Shown: in pieces, positions 9,298-17,550 of the stretch
Numbering within the stretch: position 1 is the first letter of the stretch
Layout: the number at the start of each line of letters is the position of its first letter
Assembly: GCF_900112985.1 (NCBI RefSeq)
Contig: NZ_FONS01000011.1
Location: 1 to 64,000, forward strand
Direction of reading: 5' to 3'
DNA: 64,000 nucleotides
Origin: Pedobacter antarcticus
Lineage (GTDB): Bacteria; Bacteroidota; Bacteroidia; Sphingobacteriales; Sphingobacteriaceae
Notes under the pieces: generated by a model
Told to the model about the DNA's origin: nothing
What the model saw: the letters and a program-made list of their open reading frames with translations, nothing else
Databases searched by the model: none
Position numbers and translations under genes: made by a program

Positions 9298-9361
9298 ATA
9301 CAGGTTAAAATGAAGAGGAGTGACACGAAATTTCTGTTAACCTCTTCATTTTAACCTGTAT
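9298..9361. terminator. Long perfect inverted repeat between convergent genes
   Basis: A perfect 21-bp inverted repeat (arms 9298-9318 and 9341-9361, beginning ATACAGGTTAAAATGAAGAG) with a 22-nt spacer lies 10 nt after the M28 peptidase stop and 9 nt before the end of the convergent TspO-like gene. A bidirectional transcription terminator is the simplest reading. There is no classic long T-run, and the stem is longer and more A/T-rich than usual. Confidence 0.7.
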
Positions 9362-9369
9362 TCTGATAT

Positions 9370-10161
9370 TTAATCTATTCGTTTTCTTTTTAAAAAAGGG
9401 GCTGTCGCACGGTTCTGATAACCATGAAGTCCGGCATTGAAAAGTATAATTAAAGTACATAGCAATGCTGTCCAGGCAACAGCAGGATTAATCTCCCAAT
9501 TTTTTACAGCAATCCCAATTATTCCCCATGCAGCGGCACTCGCATACTCACGCATGTTTCTTCTCCAGATCATTAGAATAAATATCGCTGTAGCGATAAC
9601 CAGCAGCGCTATTGCCCATAGCTCAGGTTCCAGGGGAGCACCTGACCATCCTGTTGAAACCAGCCAGGCGGCTATATTCACAATTACAGCGACGTTTACC
9701 CAGCCAAAATAGAGACTGAAAGGCCACCATAAGAAAAATATAATTTGAGGTGGGGCATCCCAGCGTTCCATATTTGTACGCAATACAATTCGAAGCAATG
9801 ATAGAAAAAGTGCAAGGATCAGTATAACGGATAATCCAGGCATGTCTTGTACAAAGGCAATGACCCAGGCTGCGTTAAATAAGTTTGCTAGGATAAAAGA
9901 CCACCCAATTTGCAAGACAAAGCTAGTATCTGCCCTTTTTGAAAACCAGTCCCGGATCTGATAAATGCCGAATGCTAATAAGCCTAAATATATGATGCCC
10001 CAGATACTAAAGGCGTATCCGGCAGGGGTGAGCAGGTGTTCATATTTAGCGGAGATCTCACCTATGGCCGGATTTCCGAAATATTTGCTGTTTACCAGGT
10101 AATTAACTGCAATTGTCAGGATTAATGACAGCAGATTTAAAATTTGTAAGATTTTTTTCAT
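9370..10161 (-). CDS. TspO/MBR-like tryptophan-rich membrane protein
   Basis: 263 residues from the ATG at 10161-10159 (MKKILQILNLLSLIL). A TTG further upstream is less likely. The protein has about seven hydrophobic segments, is rich in Trp, and contains 'TPAGYAFSIWGIIYLGLLAFGIYQ', which resembles the TspO/PK18 'P..W.FxxxWxxLY' helix. Bacteroidota proteins of this length are commonly annotated tryptophan-rich sensory protein. Classical TspO has five helices and about 160 residues, so this belongs to a longer relative. Its ligand is unknown: porphyrin binding of TspO is established for the short family only. It is convergent with the M28 peptidase gene and lies 50 nt after the DtxR-type regulator gene on the same strand, so co-transcription is possible. 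Confidence 0.75.
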   Translation of the reverse strand: MKKILQILNLLSLILTIAVNYLVNSKYFGNPAIGEISAKYEHLLTPAGYAFSIWGIIYLGLLAFGIYQIRDWFSKRADTSFVLQIGWSFILANLFNAAWVIAFVQDMPGLSVILILALFLSLLRIVLRTNMERWDAPPQIIFFLWWPFSLYFGWVNVAVIVNIAAWLVSTGWSGAPLEPELWAIALLVIATAIFILMIWRRNMREYASAAAWGIIGIAVKNWEINPAVAWTALLCTLIILFNAGLHGYQNRATAPFLKRKRID

Positions 10162-10211
10162 CGTCGGCAAATTTTTCAATTGAAAAAGAAAATACCTTCA
10201 GCTGATTAACG

Positions 10212-10871
10212 CTAACAGGGTATTAGCAGAATATTACTGGTCATTTTACTGGAAACCGTTTGTGGCGGCCCATTATTAATGGAGATGATCATAGACTGAT
10301 CAAATTCCAGTTTATCCAGTACTTCAATACTGGAACCCAATCCAAGCTGTAATTGTTTAAGATATTTCAGAAAAGGTGTGCTTGTGTCTCTTACGCTCCC
10401 TACTTTACCCATTTTCCCTATCTCCAGGTCACTCAAAAGGATATTTGCATAAACTGGCATCTTTCCGTTTTCTGCCGGAATCGGGTCTCCATGCGGGTCA
10501 AATGACGGGTTGCCTAAAAAGGCATCGAGTTTTGCAGCCAGTCTGTCGTCTTGAATATGTTCCAGTTGTTCGGCAATATCATGAACCTCATCCCAGTCAT
10601 AACCCAGTTTCTCCACTAGAAAAACCTCCCAAAGACGGTGTTTACGGATAATATCCAGAGCCGATGCTTTTCCGGGAGGAGTAAGTTTGGCCCCGTTAAC
10701 TTTATCATAAGAGATTAGCAGTTTTTCCTGAAGCTTTTTTATCATATCAATTACAGAAGCAGGATTATTATCCAATGCAGCTGCAATTGCTTTGGGGCTC
10801 ACTTTTAGTCCATTTTGATCGATATGATAAATGGCTTTAAGATAATTTTCTTCGGAGTAGGTTTTCTTCAT
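10212..10871 (-). CDS. mntR: DtxR/MntR-family metal-dependent transcriptional regulator
   Basis: 219 residues, starting at MKKTYSEENYLKAIYHID (ATG at 10871-10869; the longer frame to 10889 starts at TTG and is rejected). The N-terminal winged helix-turn-helix (residues ~1-65, 'KAIAAALDNNPASVIDMIKKLQEKLL') and the dimerisation/metal-binding helices (~66-140, 'RKHRLWEVFLVEKLGYDWDEVHDIAEQLEHI') are typical. The E-x-x-EH-type residues are standard metal ligands of the family. A C-terminal FeoA-like SH3 domain occupies ~150-219. It represses metal uptake genes when Mn(II) or Fe(II) is bound. It is divergent from a TonB receptor and its shared promoter holds a DtxR-like operator, so it probably regulates that receptor. 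Mn versus Fe specificity is inferred. Confidence 0.87.
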   Translation of the reverse strand: MKKTYSEENYLKAIYHIDQNGLKVSPKAIAAALDNNPASVIDMIKKLQEKLLISYDKVNGAKLTPPGKASALDIIRKHRLWEVFLVEKLGYDWDEVHDIAEQLEHIQDDRLAAKLDAFLGNPSFDPHGDPIPAENGKMPVYANILLSDLEIGKMGKVGSVRDTSTPFLKYLKQLQLGLGSSIEVLDKLEFDQSMIISINNGPPQTVSSKMTSNILLIPC

Positions 10872-10916
10872 GATTTTGTCTGCGTACAAAAATATAAATA
10901 TTTAACTAGTTTCATT

Positions 10917-10945
10917 AATTAGGTTAATCTAATTATATATATTTG
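10917..10945 (+). promoter_or_regulatory. Promoter with DtxR/IdeR-like operator overlapping it
   Basis: Bases 10919-10937 read TTAGGTTAATCTAATTATA, whose first half matches the DtxR/IdeR consensus TTAGGTTAGCCTAACCTAA. The core 10917-10934 is an 18-bp inverted repeat with one mismatched pair. Immediately downstream, TATATTTG at 10938-10945 fits the Bacteroidota -7 element TAnnTTTG for the TonB receptor gene at 10987. The operator therefore covers the interval between -33 and -7, as expected for a metal-dependent repressor. It probably controls the receptor and perhaps its own gene. No clear -33 TTG is visible. Confidence 0.7.
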
Positions 10946-10986
10946 GCAAGTCTAATAAAATATGGAATACATAACTAATTAATGCC

Positions 10987-13242
10987 ATGAAACTATTTTT
11001 AAGCTTTATACTTTTGCTCTCTGGACTGTATACCAATGCGCAGCAGGGGCAGCTGTCTGGTGAAATTACCGCTGCAGGAAAACCATTAAAAGGCATTCAG
11101 CTCGAATTGAGGAAGACCAACATCCGTGCAGAGACCGATAGCAGCGGGCGATTTCAGTTTAAAGGGATCCCGGAGGGGAAATATCAGCTTACTGCAGTTG
11201 GCACCGGTTATTTTCAGCAAACAATGCCGGTTGCCATCATTGCGGACAGCACTGTGCAAATTAATATGGTATTAAAGGCAGATGCAGATGATCTGAATGA
11301 AATTGTTGTTACCGGTACAATGAAAGCAGTGAGCAAGCTGGAAAGTCCTATTCCTGTTGAGGTCTATACACCTGCTTTTTTCAGGAAGAATCCTACTCCA
11401 AGTTTATTTGAAGCTGTTGGACAAATTAACGGGGTACGGCCGCAGATTAACTGTAGTATCTGTAATACAGGCGATATACATATTAATGGAATGGAGGGGC
11501 CTTATACTTTAATCCTGATAGATGGGATGCCTATTGTGAGCAGTCTATCCAGTGTTTACGGTTTGAGTGGTATTCCAAACAGTCTGGTGGAACGTATAGA
11601 AGTGGTGAAAGGACCTGCCTCTTCGCTTTACGGTTCGGAGGCAATGGGTGGTGTAATTAACGTCATTACGAAAAATGCGGTTAAAGCACCTCTGTTTAGT
11701 TTTGATGCTTTCAGTACCTCCTGGAGAGAGTATAATGTAGATGCAGGGGTAAGGTTTAGAGGAAAGGGCTGGAACAGTCTGCTGGGTGTAAACTATTTTA
11801 ACGCGCAGCATCCGATGGACAATAACGGGGATGGCTTTACCGATCTGACCATGCAACACCGGATCTCTGTTTTTAATAAATGGAATTTTACCCGGAAAGA
11901 GAACCGGGAAGCCAGCCTCGCCGCACGTTTTGTAAATGAAGACCGATGGGGCGGGCAGATGGACTGGACAAAAGCAGACCGGGGCTCCGATGATGTCTAC
12001 GGTGAAAGTATATACACCCGCAGGTGGGAGCTCATTGGTGTTTATCAGTTACCGTTGAAAGAAAAAATCATGACGCAGTTTTCTTATAACTGGCATGATC
12101 AGAATTCGTATTATGGAGATGTACCTTATATGGCTACGCAGAAGAACTATTTTGCACAGATGTACTGGAATAAGGATCTGGGTAAAAGACATAATCTTTT
12201 ACTGGGAGGTACTTTCCGCTATAATTGGTATGACGATAATACGCCAGCTACATCCAGTGCAGACGGGCTAAGAAATCAGCCTGCAAAGACGCCTTTACCG
12301 GGTATTTTTATTCAGGATGAATGGAAAATATCAGATAAGAATACACTACTGGCCGGTTACAGGTATGATCATGATCGTAATCACGGATCTATTCACTCAC
12401 CCAGAATTGCTTATCAGTACACCAAAAACCAGCGAAACACACTCAGATTTAGTATGGGTACAGGTTTCCGCGTTGTCAATTTGTTCACGGAAGATCACGC
12501 TGCCCTGACAGGAGCAAGAGAGGTTGTGATCACTGAAGCGCTGCAACCGGAAAGATCTTATAATAGTAATTTGAATTATGTGTGGAAGATCCCTGCTGAT
12601 TTTGGCTTGCTAAACATTGATGCAACCGGATTCTACAGCTATTTTACCAATAAAATTGTAGGTGATTTTGATCAGGATCCTACTAAAATCATTTATGCTA
12701 ATCTGAACGGGCATGCCATCTCCAGAGGTTTTTCCCTGAATACCGAACTGGTCTTAAATTCACCGTTGCGTATCACAGCAGGACTAACTTACGCAGATGT
12801 ATATCTTGTAAATAAAAATGAAGCAGGAACCAAAGAAAAAACCAGACAGTTGCATGCGCCGTTGTGGAGCGGTACATATGGCCTGACCTATACCTTTCCA
12901 GGAGACTTTATTGTAGATCTGACCGGAGTTTTTACCGGGCCGATGCGTTTACCTGTCCAGCCGGAAGATTACCGGCCAGAATATTCACCCTGGTTTAATA
13001 TTGCGAATATTCAGCTGACAAAAAAATTAAAACATGGAGTGGAGATCTATGGAGGTGTGAAGAACCTGTTCAATTTTGTGCCGAAAGATGTGTTGATGAG
13101 GCCATTCGATCCATTTAATAAAACTGCAGATGATCCCATCAGCAATCCAAAAGGATATACTTTTGATACGGCTTATAATTATGCACCATTGCAGGGAATC
13201 AGAGTGTTTGCAGGTTTACGTTATCAGATTGACTGGAAGTGA
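10987..13242 (+). CDS. TonB-dependent outer-membrane receptor, probably for metal or metallophore
   Basis: 751 residues. A signal peptide (~1-18, MKLFLSFILLLSGLYTNAQQ) is followed by a CarboxypepD_reg-like domain (~20-98, 'LSGEITAAGKPLKGIQLELRK'), a TonB-box/plug region (from 'DLNEIVVTGTM' ~105 to ~235) and a 22-strand-type beta barrel to a C-terminal aromatic end. The plug carries 'DGMPIVSSLSSVYGLSGIP' and 'RIEVVKGPASSLYGSEAMGGVINVI', the classic plug signature. It also has two cysteines at 156 and 159 in the CxxC arrangement NCSICNTGD, unusual for a periplasm-facing plug. The DtxR-type operator upstream and TerC downstream suggest a transition-metal substrate. Manganese or iron is inferred; no substrate is proven. 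Confidence 0.86.
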   Translation: MKLFLSFILLLSGLYTNAQQGQLSGEITAAGKPLKGIQLELRKTNIRAETDSSGRFQFKGIPEGKYQLTAVGTGYFQQTMPVAIIADSTVQINMVLKADADDLNEIVVTGTMKAVSKLESPIPVEVYTPAFFRKNPTPSLFEAVGQINGVRPQINCSICNTGDIHINGMEGPYTLILIDGMPIVSSLSSVYGLSGIPNSLVERIEVVKGPASSLYGSEAMGGVINVITKNAVKAPLFSFDAFSTSWREYNVDAGVRFRGKGWNSLLGVNYFNAQHPMDNNGDGFTDLTMQHRISVFNKWNFTRKENREASLAARFVNEDRWGGQMDWTKADRGSDDVYGESIYTRRWELIGVYQLPLKEKIMTQFSYNWHDQNSYYGDVPYMATQKNYFAQMYWNKDLGKRHNLLLGGTFRYNWYDDNTPATSSADGLRNQPAKTPLPGIFIQDEWKISDKNTLLAGYRYDHDRNHGSIHSPRIAYQYTKNQRNTLRFSMGTGFRVVNLFTEDHAALTGAREVVITEALQPERSYNSNLNYVWKIPADFGLLNIDATGFYSYFTNKIVGDFDQDPTKIIYANLNGHAISRGFSLNTELVLNSPLRITAGLTYADVYLVNKNEAGTKEKTRQLHAPLWSGTYGLTYTFPGDFIVDLTGVFTGPMRLPVQPEDYRPEYSPWFNIANIQLTKKLKHGVEIYGGVKNLFNFVPKDVLMRPFDPFNKTADDPISNPKGYTFDTAYNYAPLQGIRVFAGLRYQIDWK

Positions 13243-13312
13243 TTGATAAAAAGATAAAAACATTACCATCTTTTAGGTTTAATATTTGTTAGCCTTTCGA
13301 TCAATTGTTTTT

Positions 13313-14083
13313 ATGGAGTTACTGCATTCACTTTTTGGCGACGATCTCAGGGCCGCCGTACTTATTATTCTTAATCTGATAGTTATCGAAAGTCTGTTAT
13401 CTGTCGATAATGCGGCAGTCCTGGCAACAATAGTAATGGATTTGCCAAAGGATCAGCGGAGTAAAGCTTTAAAATACGGAATAATCGGAGCGTACGTCTT
13501 TCGGGGGATTTGTTTGCTGATCGCTTCCTGGCTGGTAAAAATATGGTGGTTAAAACCATTGGGTGGATTGTATCTGCTTTATTTGGCTCTATCTTATTTT
13601 TTTAAGAAGAAGAAACCTGAAATATCTCCGGAAACGGAAGCTATTCAGAAAAAGCAGAATTGGTTTTACCGCTCAACAATCGGGCTGCTGGGCACATTCT
13701 GGGCAACGGTGGCACTGGTGGAAGTAATGGATCTGGCCTTCTCCATAGATAATGTATTTGCAGCTGTAGCCTTTACCGATAAAATGGGATTGATTTATAC
13801 GGGTGTATTTATAGGAATACTGGCTATGCGGCTGGTCGCACAATTTTTCGTAAAACTGATGGAGAAATTCAAATTTTTAGAGACAGCTGCATTCCTTGTC
13901 ATCGGACTTTTAGGCTTAAAATTGAGTTCTTCGCTTTACGTTCACCTGAGTCCGGATTCAAGTTTGGCTATTTTTCTGGAGGGCGAAAAAACAGATCTGT
14001 ATGTTTCTGTACTCACTGTAGCAGTTTTTATCCTCCCGGTACTGAGTTCCCTATTGTTTAACTTTCCAAAAAAGCAAGTCTGA
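13313..14083 (+). CDS. TerC-family integral membrane protein, metal (probably Mn) export
   Basis: 256 residues from the ATG at 13313 (MELLHSLFGDD); a TTG upstream at 13286 is less likely. There are about seven to nine hydrophobic segments. The two-fold repeat of the family is visible as 'ESLLSVDNAAVLA' near the N-terminus and 'VMDLAFSIDNVFAAVA' in the middle, each with the conserved S-x-D-N acidic helix motif that defines TerC. Members such as Alx and the Bacillus TerC proteins are linked to manganese efflux or Mn supply to exoenzymes. It lies about 70 nt downstream of the TonB receptor gene and may be co-transcribed. The combination suggests import/export balancing of one metal. Confidence 0.85.
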   Translation: MELLHSLFGDDLRAAVLIILNLIVIESLLSVDNAAVLATIVMDLPKDQRSKALKYGIIGAYVFRGICLLIASWLVKIWWLKPLGGLYLLYLALSYFFKKKKPEISPETEAIQKKQNWFYRSTIGLLGTFWATVALVEVMDLAFSIDNVFAAVAFTDKMGLIYTGVFIGILAMRLVAQFFVKLMEKFKFLETAAFLVIGLLGLKLSSSLYVHLSPDSSLAIFLEGEKTDLYVSVLTVAVFILPVLSSLLFNFPKKQV

Positions 14084-14246
14084 AATATATTTTTTATTGG
14101 TTTTAATTTGTTTTTAACCGGTTTGATAAAGTTTTCTATCGGTTAACTTAGTGATTATCAAAAAAATATAGATGTTAACAGTTATTTGGTGAAATCTTTG
14201 TGTAAATTGAATTGACGTAAGATTAATGGATTTAAACTCAGAACTC

Positions 14247-14714
14247 ATGAAAAGATTACTTTCTTTATTTGCTGTACTCTGTCTGTGTATCAGCATGAGC
14301 ATGGCACAAACTACTGTGCCTGCTACCAGGTTAAAAAAAGACGGTACGCCTGATAAGCGTTATTCCACTGCAAAGGAAACCAAGCCTGAGGTGAAACTTA
14401 AAAAGGATGGAACTCCCGATAAGAGATATACAAATACGGGGACAGCTACGACATTAACTAAACCTGAAGATGTTAAAACGCTCAAAAAAGTAAGCACTGC
14501 TCCGTCCAGAACAGCTGCGGCGTCCAGAACAACTGCTGCATCCAGAACGACTTCTCCTTCCAGAACAACTGCTGCGGTAAAAGATTACAAACCAACTGTC
14601 GACAGAAGTCTCTCCGGACCAAATGGTGAGCAGATTCTTACAGGTCCGCGTGGTGGAAAATACTACATCAATAAAAATGGGAATAAAACCTATGTAAAAA
14701 GGGAAGCTAATTAA
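14247..14714 (+). CDS. Small secreted basic protein with KKDGTPDKRY repeats
   Basis: 155 residues from the ATG at 14247 (MKRLLSLFAVLCLCISMSMAQ), a clear signal peptide. An upstream in-frame ATG at 14226 would add seven residues and spoil the signal. The mature chain has two copies of LKKDGTPDKRY (~residues 30-62), then a Ser/Arg/Thr-rich stretch of SRTTAA-type repeats (~85-110). It ends with a conserved-looking segment, 'GPNGEQILTGPRGGKYYINKNGNKTYV', resembling the short Gly-Gly-Lys-Tyr-Tyr motif of several secreted adaptor-like proteins. It is very basic and low in complexity. No function is assigned and it is likely periplasmic or extracellular. A terminator follows at 14757. Confidence 0.7.
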   Translation: MKRLLSLFAVLCLCISMSMAQTTVPATRLKKDGTPDKRYSTAKETKPEVKLKKDGTPDKRYTNTGTATTLTKPEDVKTLKKVSTAPSRTAAASRTTAASRTTSPSRTTAAVKDYKPTVDRSLSGPNGEQILTGPRGGKYYINKNGNKTYVKREAN

Positions 14715-14756
14715 AAAAAATAGGTCAGATACTATTTAGAAATATGTAATTTGTTT

Positions 14757-14785
14757 GCCGGATATATTTTGTATCCGGCTTTTTT
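14757..14785 (+). terminator. Rho-independent terminator after the secreted repeat protein
   Basis: Arms GCCGGATA (14757-14764) and TATCCGGC (14772-14779) with a 7-nt loop are followed by TTTTTT. It is a textbook intrinsic terminator for the 14247-14714 gene and separates it from the VOC-nhaA gene pair that starts 11 nt later. Confidence 0.88.
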
Positions 14786-14795
14786 ATTTTAAGAA

Positions 14796-15272
14796 ATGAT
14801 GAAATTATCTTGTTTTTCACTTTTGCTTGTTTTGGGTCTTTTCAGCAGTCGTACTGCCATAGCCCAGCAGCAACCAGCACCACAAACTGCTGTTTTGAAT
14901 CATATTGCTGTTTATGTAACCGAGTTAAAACGGAGTGCAGATTTTTATACTTCAGTATTAAAGCTGCAATTAATGGAGGAGCCATTTAAAGATGGTAAAC
15001 ACGTTTGGTACACTTTGGGCCCTGCTGGTCAGTTACATTTAATTCAGGGAGCATTACAACCTGTTAAACCAAATAAGAATGAACATCTTTGCTTCAGCGT
15101 AGTGTCTATAGACGAATTCATTGCAGGTCTTAATAAACAAAAGGTTCCTTATGAAGACTGGGGCGGAGGCGCTAACAAAACTACATTACGCGTTGACGGC
15201 GTTAAACAAATCTATTTTCAAGATCCTGACGGTCACTGGATAGAAATTAACGACGAAAGAAAAGGGAAATAA
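14796..15272 (+). CDS. Exported VOC-family (glyoxalase/bleomycin-resistance fold) protein
   Basis: 158 residues. A signal peptide (MMKLSCFSLLLVLGLFSSRTAIAQQ, cleavage ~24) is followed by a single VOC domain (~30-155). 'LNHIAVYVTELKRSADFYTSVL' supplies the first metal ligand His, 'GQLHLIQ' the middle strand, 'HLCFSVVSIDEFIAGL' another His, and 'IYFQDPDGHWIEI' the end motif with Asp-Pro-Asp-Gly and the Glu ligand. It could be a metal-dependent lyase or dioxygenase of an extracytoplasmic pathway. A periplasmic VOC protein is less common than a cytoplasmic one. It sits 6 nt upstream of nhaA and is probably co-transcribed. Substrate unknown. Confidence 0.82.
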   Translation: MMKLSCFSLLLVLGLFSSRTAIAQQQPAPQTAVLNHIAVYVTELKRSADFYTSVLKLQLMEEPFKDGKHVWYTLGPAGQLHLIQGALQPVKPNKNEHLCFSVVSIDEFIAGLNKQKVPYEDWGGGANKTTLRVDGVKQIYFQDPDGHWIEINDERKGK

Positions 15273-15278
15273 AAACTT

Positions 15279-16589
15279 ATGCAGCAGATTCCACGTAGTA
15301 CCATAGAGAGAATTATTGCTCCTGTGCACCGTTTTATTAATTTGGAATATACAGGAGGAATTGTACTCTGCTGCAGTGTTCTGGTTGCGATAATATGGGC
15401 TAACTCCTCGTTTGCAGATGTTTACCATCATTTATGGGAAATTAATTTTAGCGTTGGTTTTGCAGGGTTTACGTTGAATCATCCATTACACATCTGGATC
15501 AATGATGGGTTAATGGCTTTATTTTTCTTTGTTATCGGCCTTGAACTCAAGCGGGAATTTATGGATGGAGAACTTTCTTCCATTCAGAAAGCCTCTCTGC
15601 CAATGATGGCGGCGCTTGGAGGAATGCTTGTTCCGGCCTTGATTTATTGGTTTATGAACCGTGGAACGGCAGCTTCCCATGGCTGGGGTATTCCAATGGC
15701 TACCGATATTGCTTTTGCACTGGCGCTGCTCTCCATGGCAGGTAAGCATATTCCGCCTTCCGTTAAAGTATTTCTTTCTGCGCTGGCTGTTGCAGACGAC
15801 CTGGGGGCTGTACTGGTAATCGCTTTCTTTTATACGGAGAATCTCAATTTTGTTCCGCTGGCAATTGCAGCAGGGCTATTAATTATTCTTTTTGCCGGAA
15901 ACAGATTAGGTATCAGGGCTGTGGCATTTTATCTGATCATTGGATTAGGTGTCTGGGCTGGTTTTCTCCTTTCGGGGGTGCATGCAACGATTGCCGGTGT
16001 ACTGGTTGCATTTACGATTCCGGCGGTAAGAAAAATAGATGAAAAATTCTTCTCATCCAACCTTAGAAGGCTTTCTGACGAGTTTGAAAAGGACGTCCCA
16101 AAACGCGGAACATTTACAACGGCTCATCAGCATCATACAATAGAAGAAGTAAAAACGCTGGCACTGGCTGCAGAAACTCCGCTGCAAAAAATTGAACATG
16201 CGCTCCATCCATGGGTTGCATTTCTGATTATGCCTTTATTTGCATTGGCTAATGCAGGAATCATTATTGGCTCAGATTTCTTTACGGCTATACAGAATCC
16301 AGTTAGTTTCGGAGTGATTATGGGACTTATTGCAGGTAAATTTGTGGGCATTCTTGTGTTTACCTGGCTTATGGTTGCCAGCGGTCTGTCCCGGCTTCCT
16401 GAAAATGCAGAGTGGAAACATATTACCGGGCTGGCTTTACTGGCAGGAGTCGGTTTTACCATGTCGCTGTTTATCAGTAATCTGGCGTTTCAGAATCCCG
16501 AATATATTGAGCAGGCGAAGTATGGCATCTTACTCGCGTCAATTATCGCAGGTAGCTTGGGACTGACTATGCTCAAACTAAGTCGTTAG
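15279..16589 (+). CDS. nhaA: Na+/H+ antiporter NhaA
   Basis: 436 residues with about 12 membrane segments. The catalytic Asp-Asp pair is visible in 'LAVADDLGAVLVIAFFYT', equivalent to D163-D164 of the E. coli enzyme. The N-terminal 'GGIVLCCSVLVAIIWANSSF' and the 'MATDIAFALALLSMAG' segment are also typical. It is longer than the E. coli protein (about 388 residues) because of a hydrophilic loop around residues 250-300 ('RRLSDEFEKDVPKRG', 'HQHHTIEEVKTLALA'), seen in other Bacteroidota NhaA proteins. It exchanges internal Na+ for external H+ for pH and salt homeostasis. It lies 6 nt after the VOC gene. The small membrane protein at 16657 follows 67 nt later. Confidence 0.93.
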   Translation: MQQIPRSTIERIIAPVHRFINLEYTGGIVLCCSVLVAIIWANSSFADVYHHLWEINFSVGFAGFTLNHPLHIWINDGLMALFFFVIGLELKREFMDGELSSIQKASLPMMAALGGMLVPALIYWFMNRGTAASHGWGIPMATDIAFALALLSMAGKHIPPSVKVFLSALAVADDLGAVLVIAFFYTENLNFVPLAIAAGLLIILFAGNRLGIRAVAFYLIIGLGVWAGFLLSGVHATIAGVLVAFTIPAVRKIDEKFFSSNLRRLSDEFEKDVPKRGTFTTAHQHHTIEEVKTLALAAETPLQKIEHALHPWVAFLIMPLFALANAGIIIGSDFFTAIQNPVSFGVIMGLIAGKFVGILVFTWLMVASGLSRLPENAEWKHITGLALLAGVGFTMSLFISNLAFQNPEYIEQAKYGILLASIIAGSLGLTMLKLSR

Positions 16590-16656
16590 CCTGAATGTAG
16601 TGCATTTTTTGCAAACACTTTTATTGATTTCCTGTTCTAAAAAGAAAAGGAAAACT

Positions 16657-16965
16657 ATGACATTCAGAAAAAACATATCTTCGGGTACAAACAATTCTAC
16701 GCTGATAGCGGTGGGTGTGCTTGCAATTTCGGGTATCGTGCTGGCCCTTAAATATGCCTATAACAGTCAACCTGAAGCGAAAAAAAGAAACGGCAGTAAT
16801 GGAGACAGGCTACATGAAGATCTGCGTGAAAAAGTGAGAGCGCATGCAAGTCATTTGCTGCCACATGGTGAGCAGCCCAGCCCGGTGAGACATACCATTA
16901 AATCAGACCTCCCCAAATCCAGACAGCTACCTCTTGATCCGGATAACTATGATCCTCAGTTTTAG
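16657..16965 (+). CDS. Small single-pass membrane protein, unknown function
   Basis: 102 residues from the ATG at 16657 (MTFRKNISSGTNNSTLIAVGVLAISG); the upstream TTG-started extension from 16600 is less likely. One hydrophobic segment lies at ~15-33. The rest is charged and soluble: 'KRNGSNGDRLHEDLREKVRAHASHLLPHGEQ', then a Pro/Asp-rich tail 'LPLDPDNYDPQF'. It resembles the small YtxH-type or stress-associated membrane proteins in architecture, but I see no diagnostic motif. It follows nhaA by 67 nt, so it may be co-expressed with the antiporter, but the link is only positional. I would call it a hypothetical membrane protein. Confidence 0.55.
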   Translation: MTFRKNISSGTNNSTLIAVGVLAISGIVLALKYAYNSQPEAKKRNGSNGDRLHEDLREKVRAHASHLLPHGEQPSPVRHTIKSDLPKSRQLPLDPDNYDPQF

Positions 16966-17115
16966 TGTATTTGTTGAGTACATAAAATGTCAGACAGTTT
17001 GGCTCAATTTGTAAAGGTATTTCTTATGTAATATTAAACAGACAAATGAATTTCACGAAAACTTTTAATCAAATTGAGCGTTTATAGGTGTAAAAAATAA
17101 GCTGACTAGAATACT

Positions 17116-17499
17116 ATGTCTTATAAAATACTTTTAATAGAGAACGACGAAAAATTGGTAGAAGTTTTACGCGAAATTCTGGAAAACGCGGGACATCAGC
17201 TTCATGTTCTTCCGGAAACTTATGATATCAGACCTATCGTGACTGAATTTCAACCTGATTTAGTCTTACTGGATTTCTTATTGCCTGGAATTAATGGAGG
17301 CGAGCTTTGTTCCCAGTTGAAGCGAATGGAGAAATATCAGCACATTCCCGTAATTATTATGTCGGCATTCCCCAGAGTAATGCTTTCATTGGGCGATTAT
17401 GGCTGCAATGCGTTTATTGCAAAGCCATTTGATCTGAATAATTTACTGGAGCAAATAGAGGATTGTATTCACGAACCAGACCGTAGTTTTCTTGCTTGA
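17116..17499 (+). CDS. Single-domain response-regulator receiver protein
   Basis: 127 residues, one CheY-like receiver domain and no output domain. The acidic pocket is 'LLIENDEKLV' (D11), the phospho-acceptor is D53 in LVLLDFLLPGING, the Ser/Thr switch is in 'IIMSAF' and the invariant Lys is in 'FIAKPFDLNNLL'. It probably relays phosphate from an unseen kinase. No kinase gene is near it, so it is an orphan. It lies 150 nt after the small membrane protein gene and convergent with the xylose symporter gene, with a strong terminator between at 17551-17584. Confidence 0.85.
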   Translation: MSYKILLIENDEKLVEVLREILENAGHQLHVLPETYDIRPIVTEFQPDLVLLDFLLPGINGGELCSQLKRMEKYQHIPVIIMSAFPRVMLSLGDYGCNAFIAKPFDLNNLLEQIEDCIHEPDRSFLA

Positions 17500-17550
17500 A
17501 AACAAAGCGTCAGCTTTAGTGATGCTGTATAAAAAAATACGTGTATAAAT

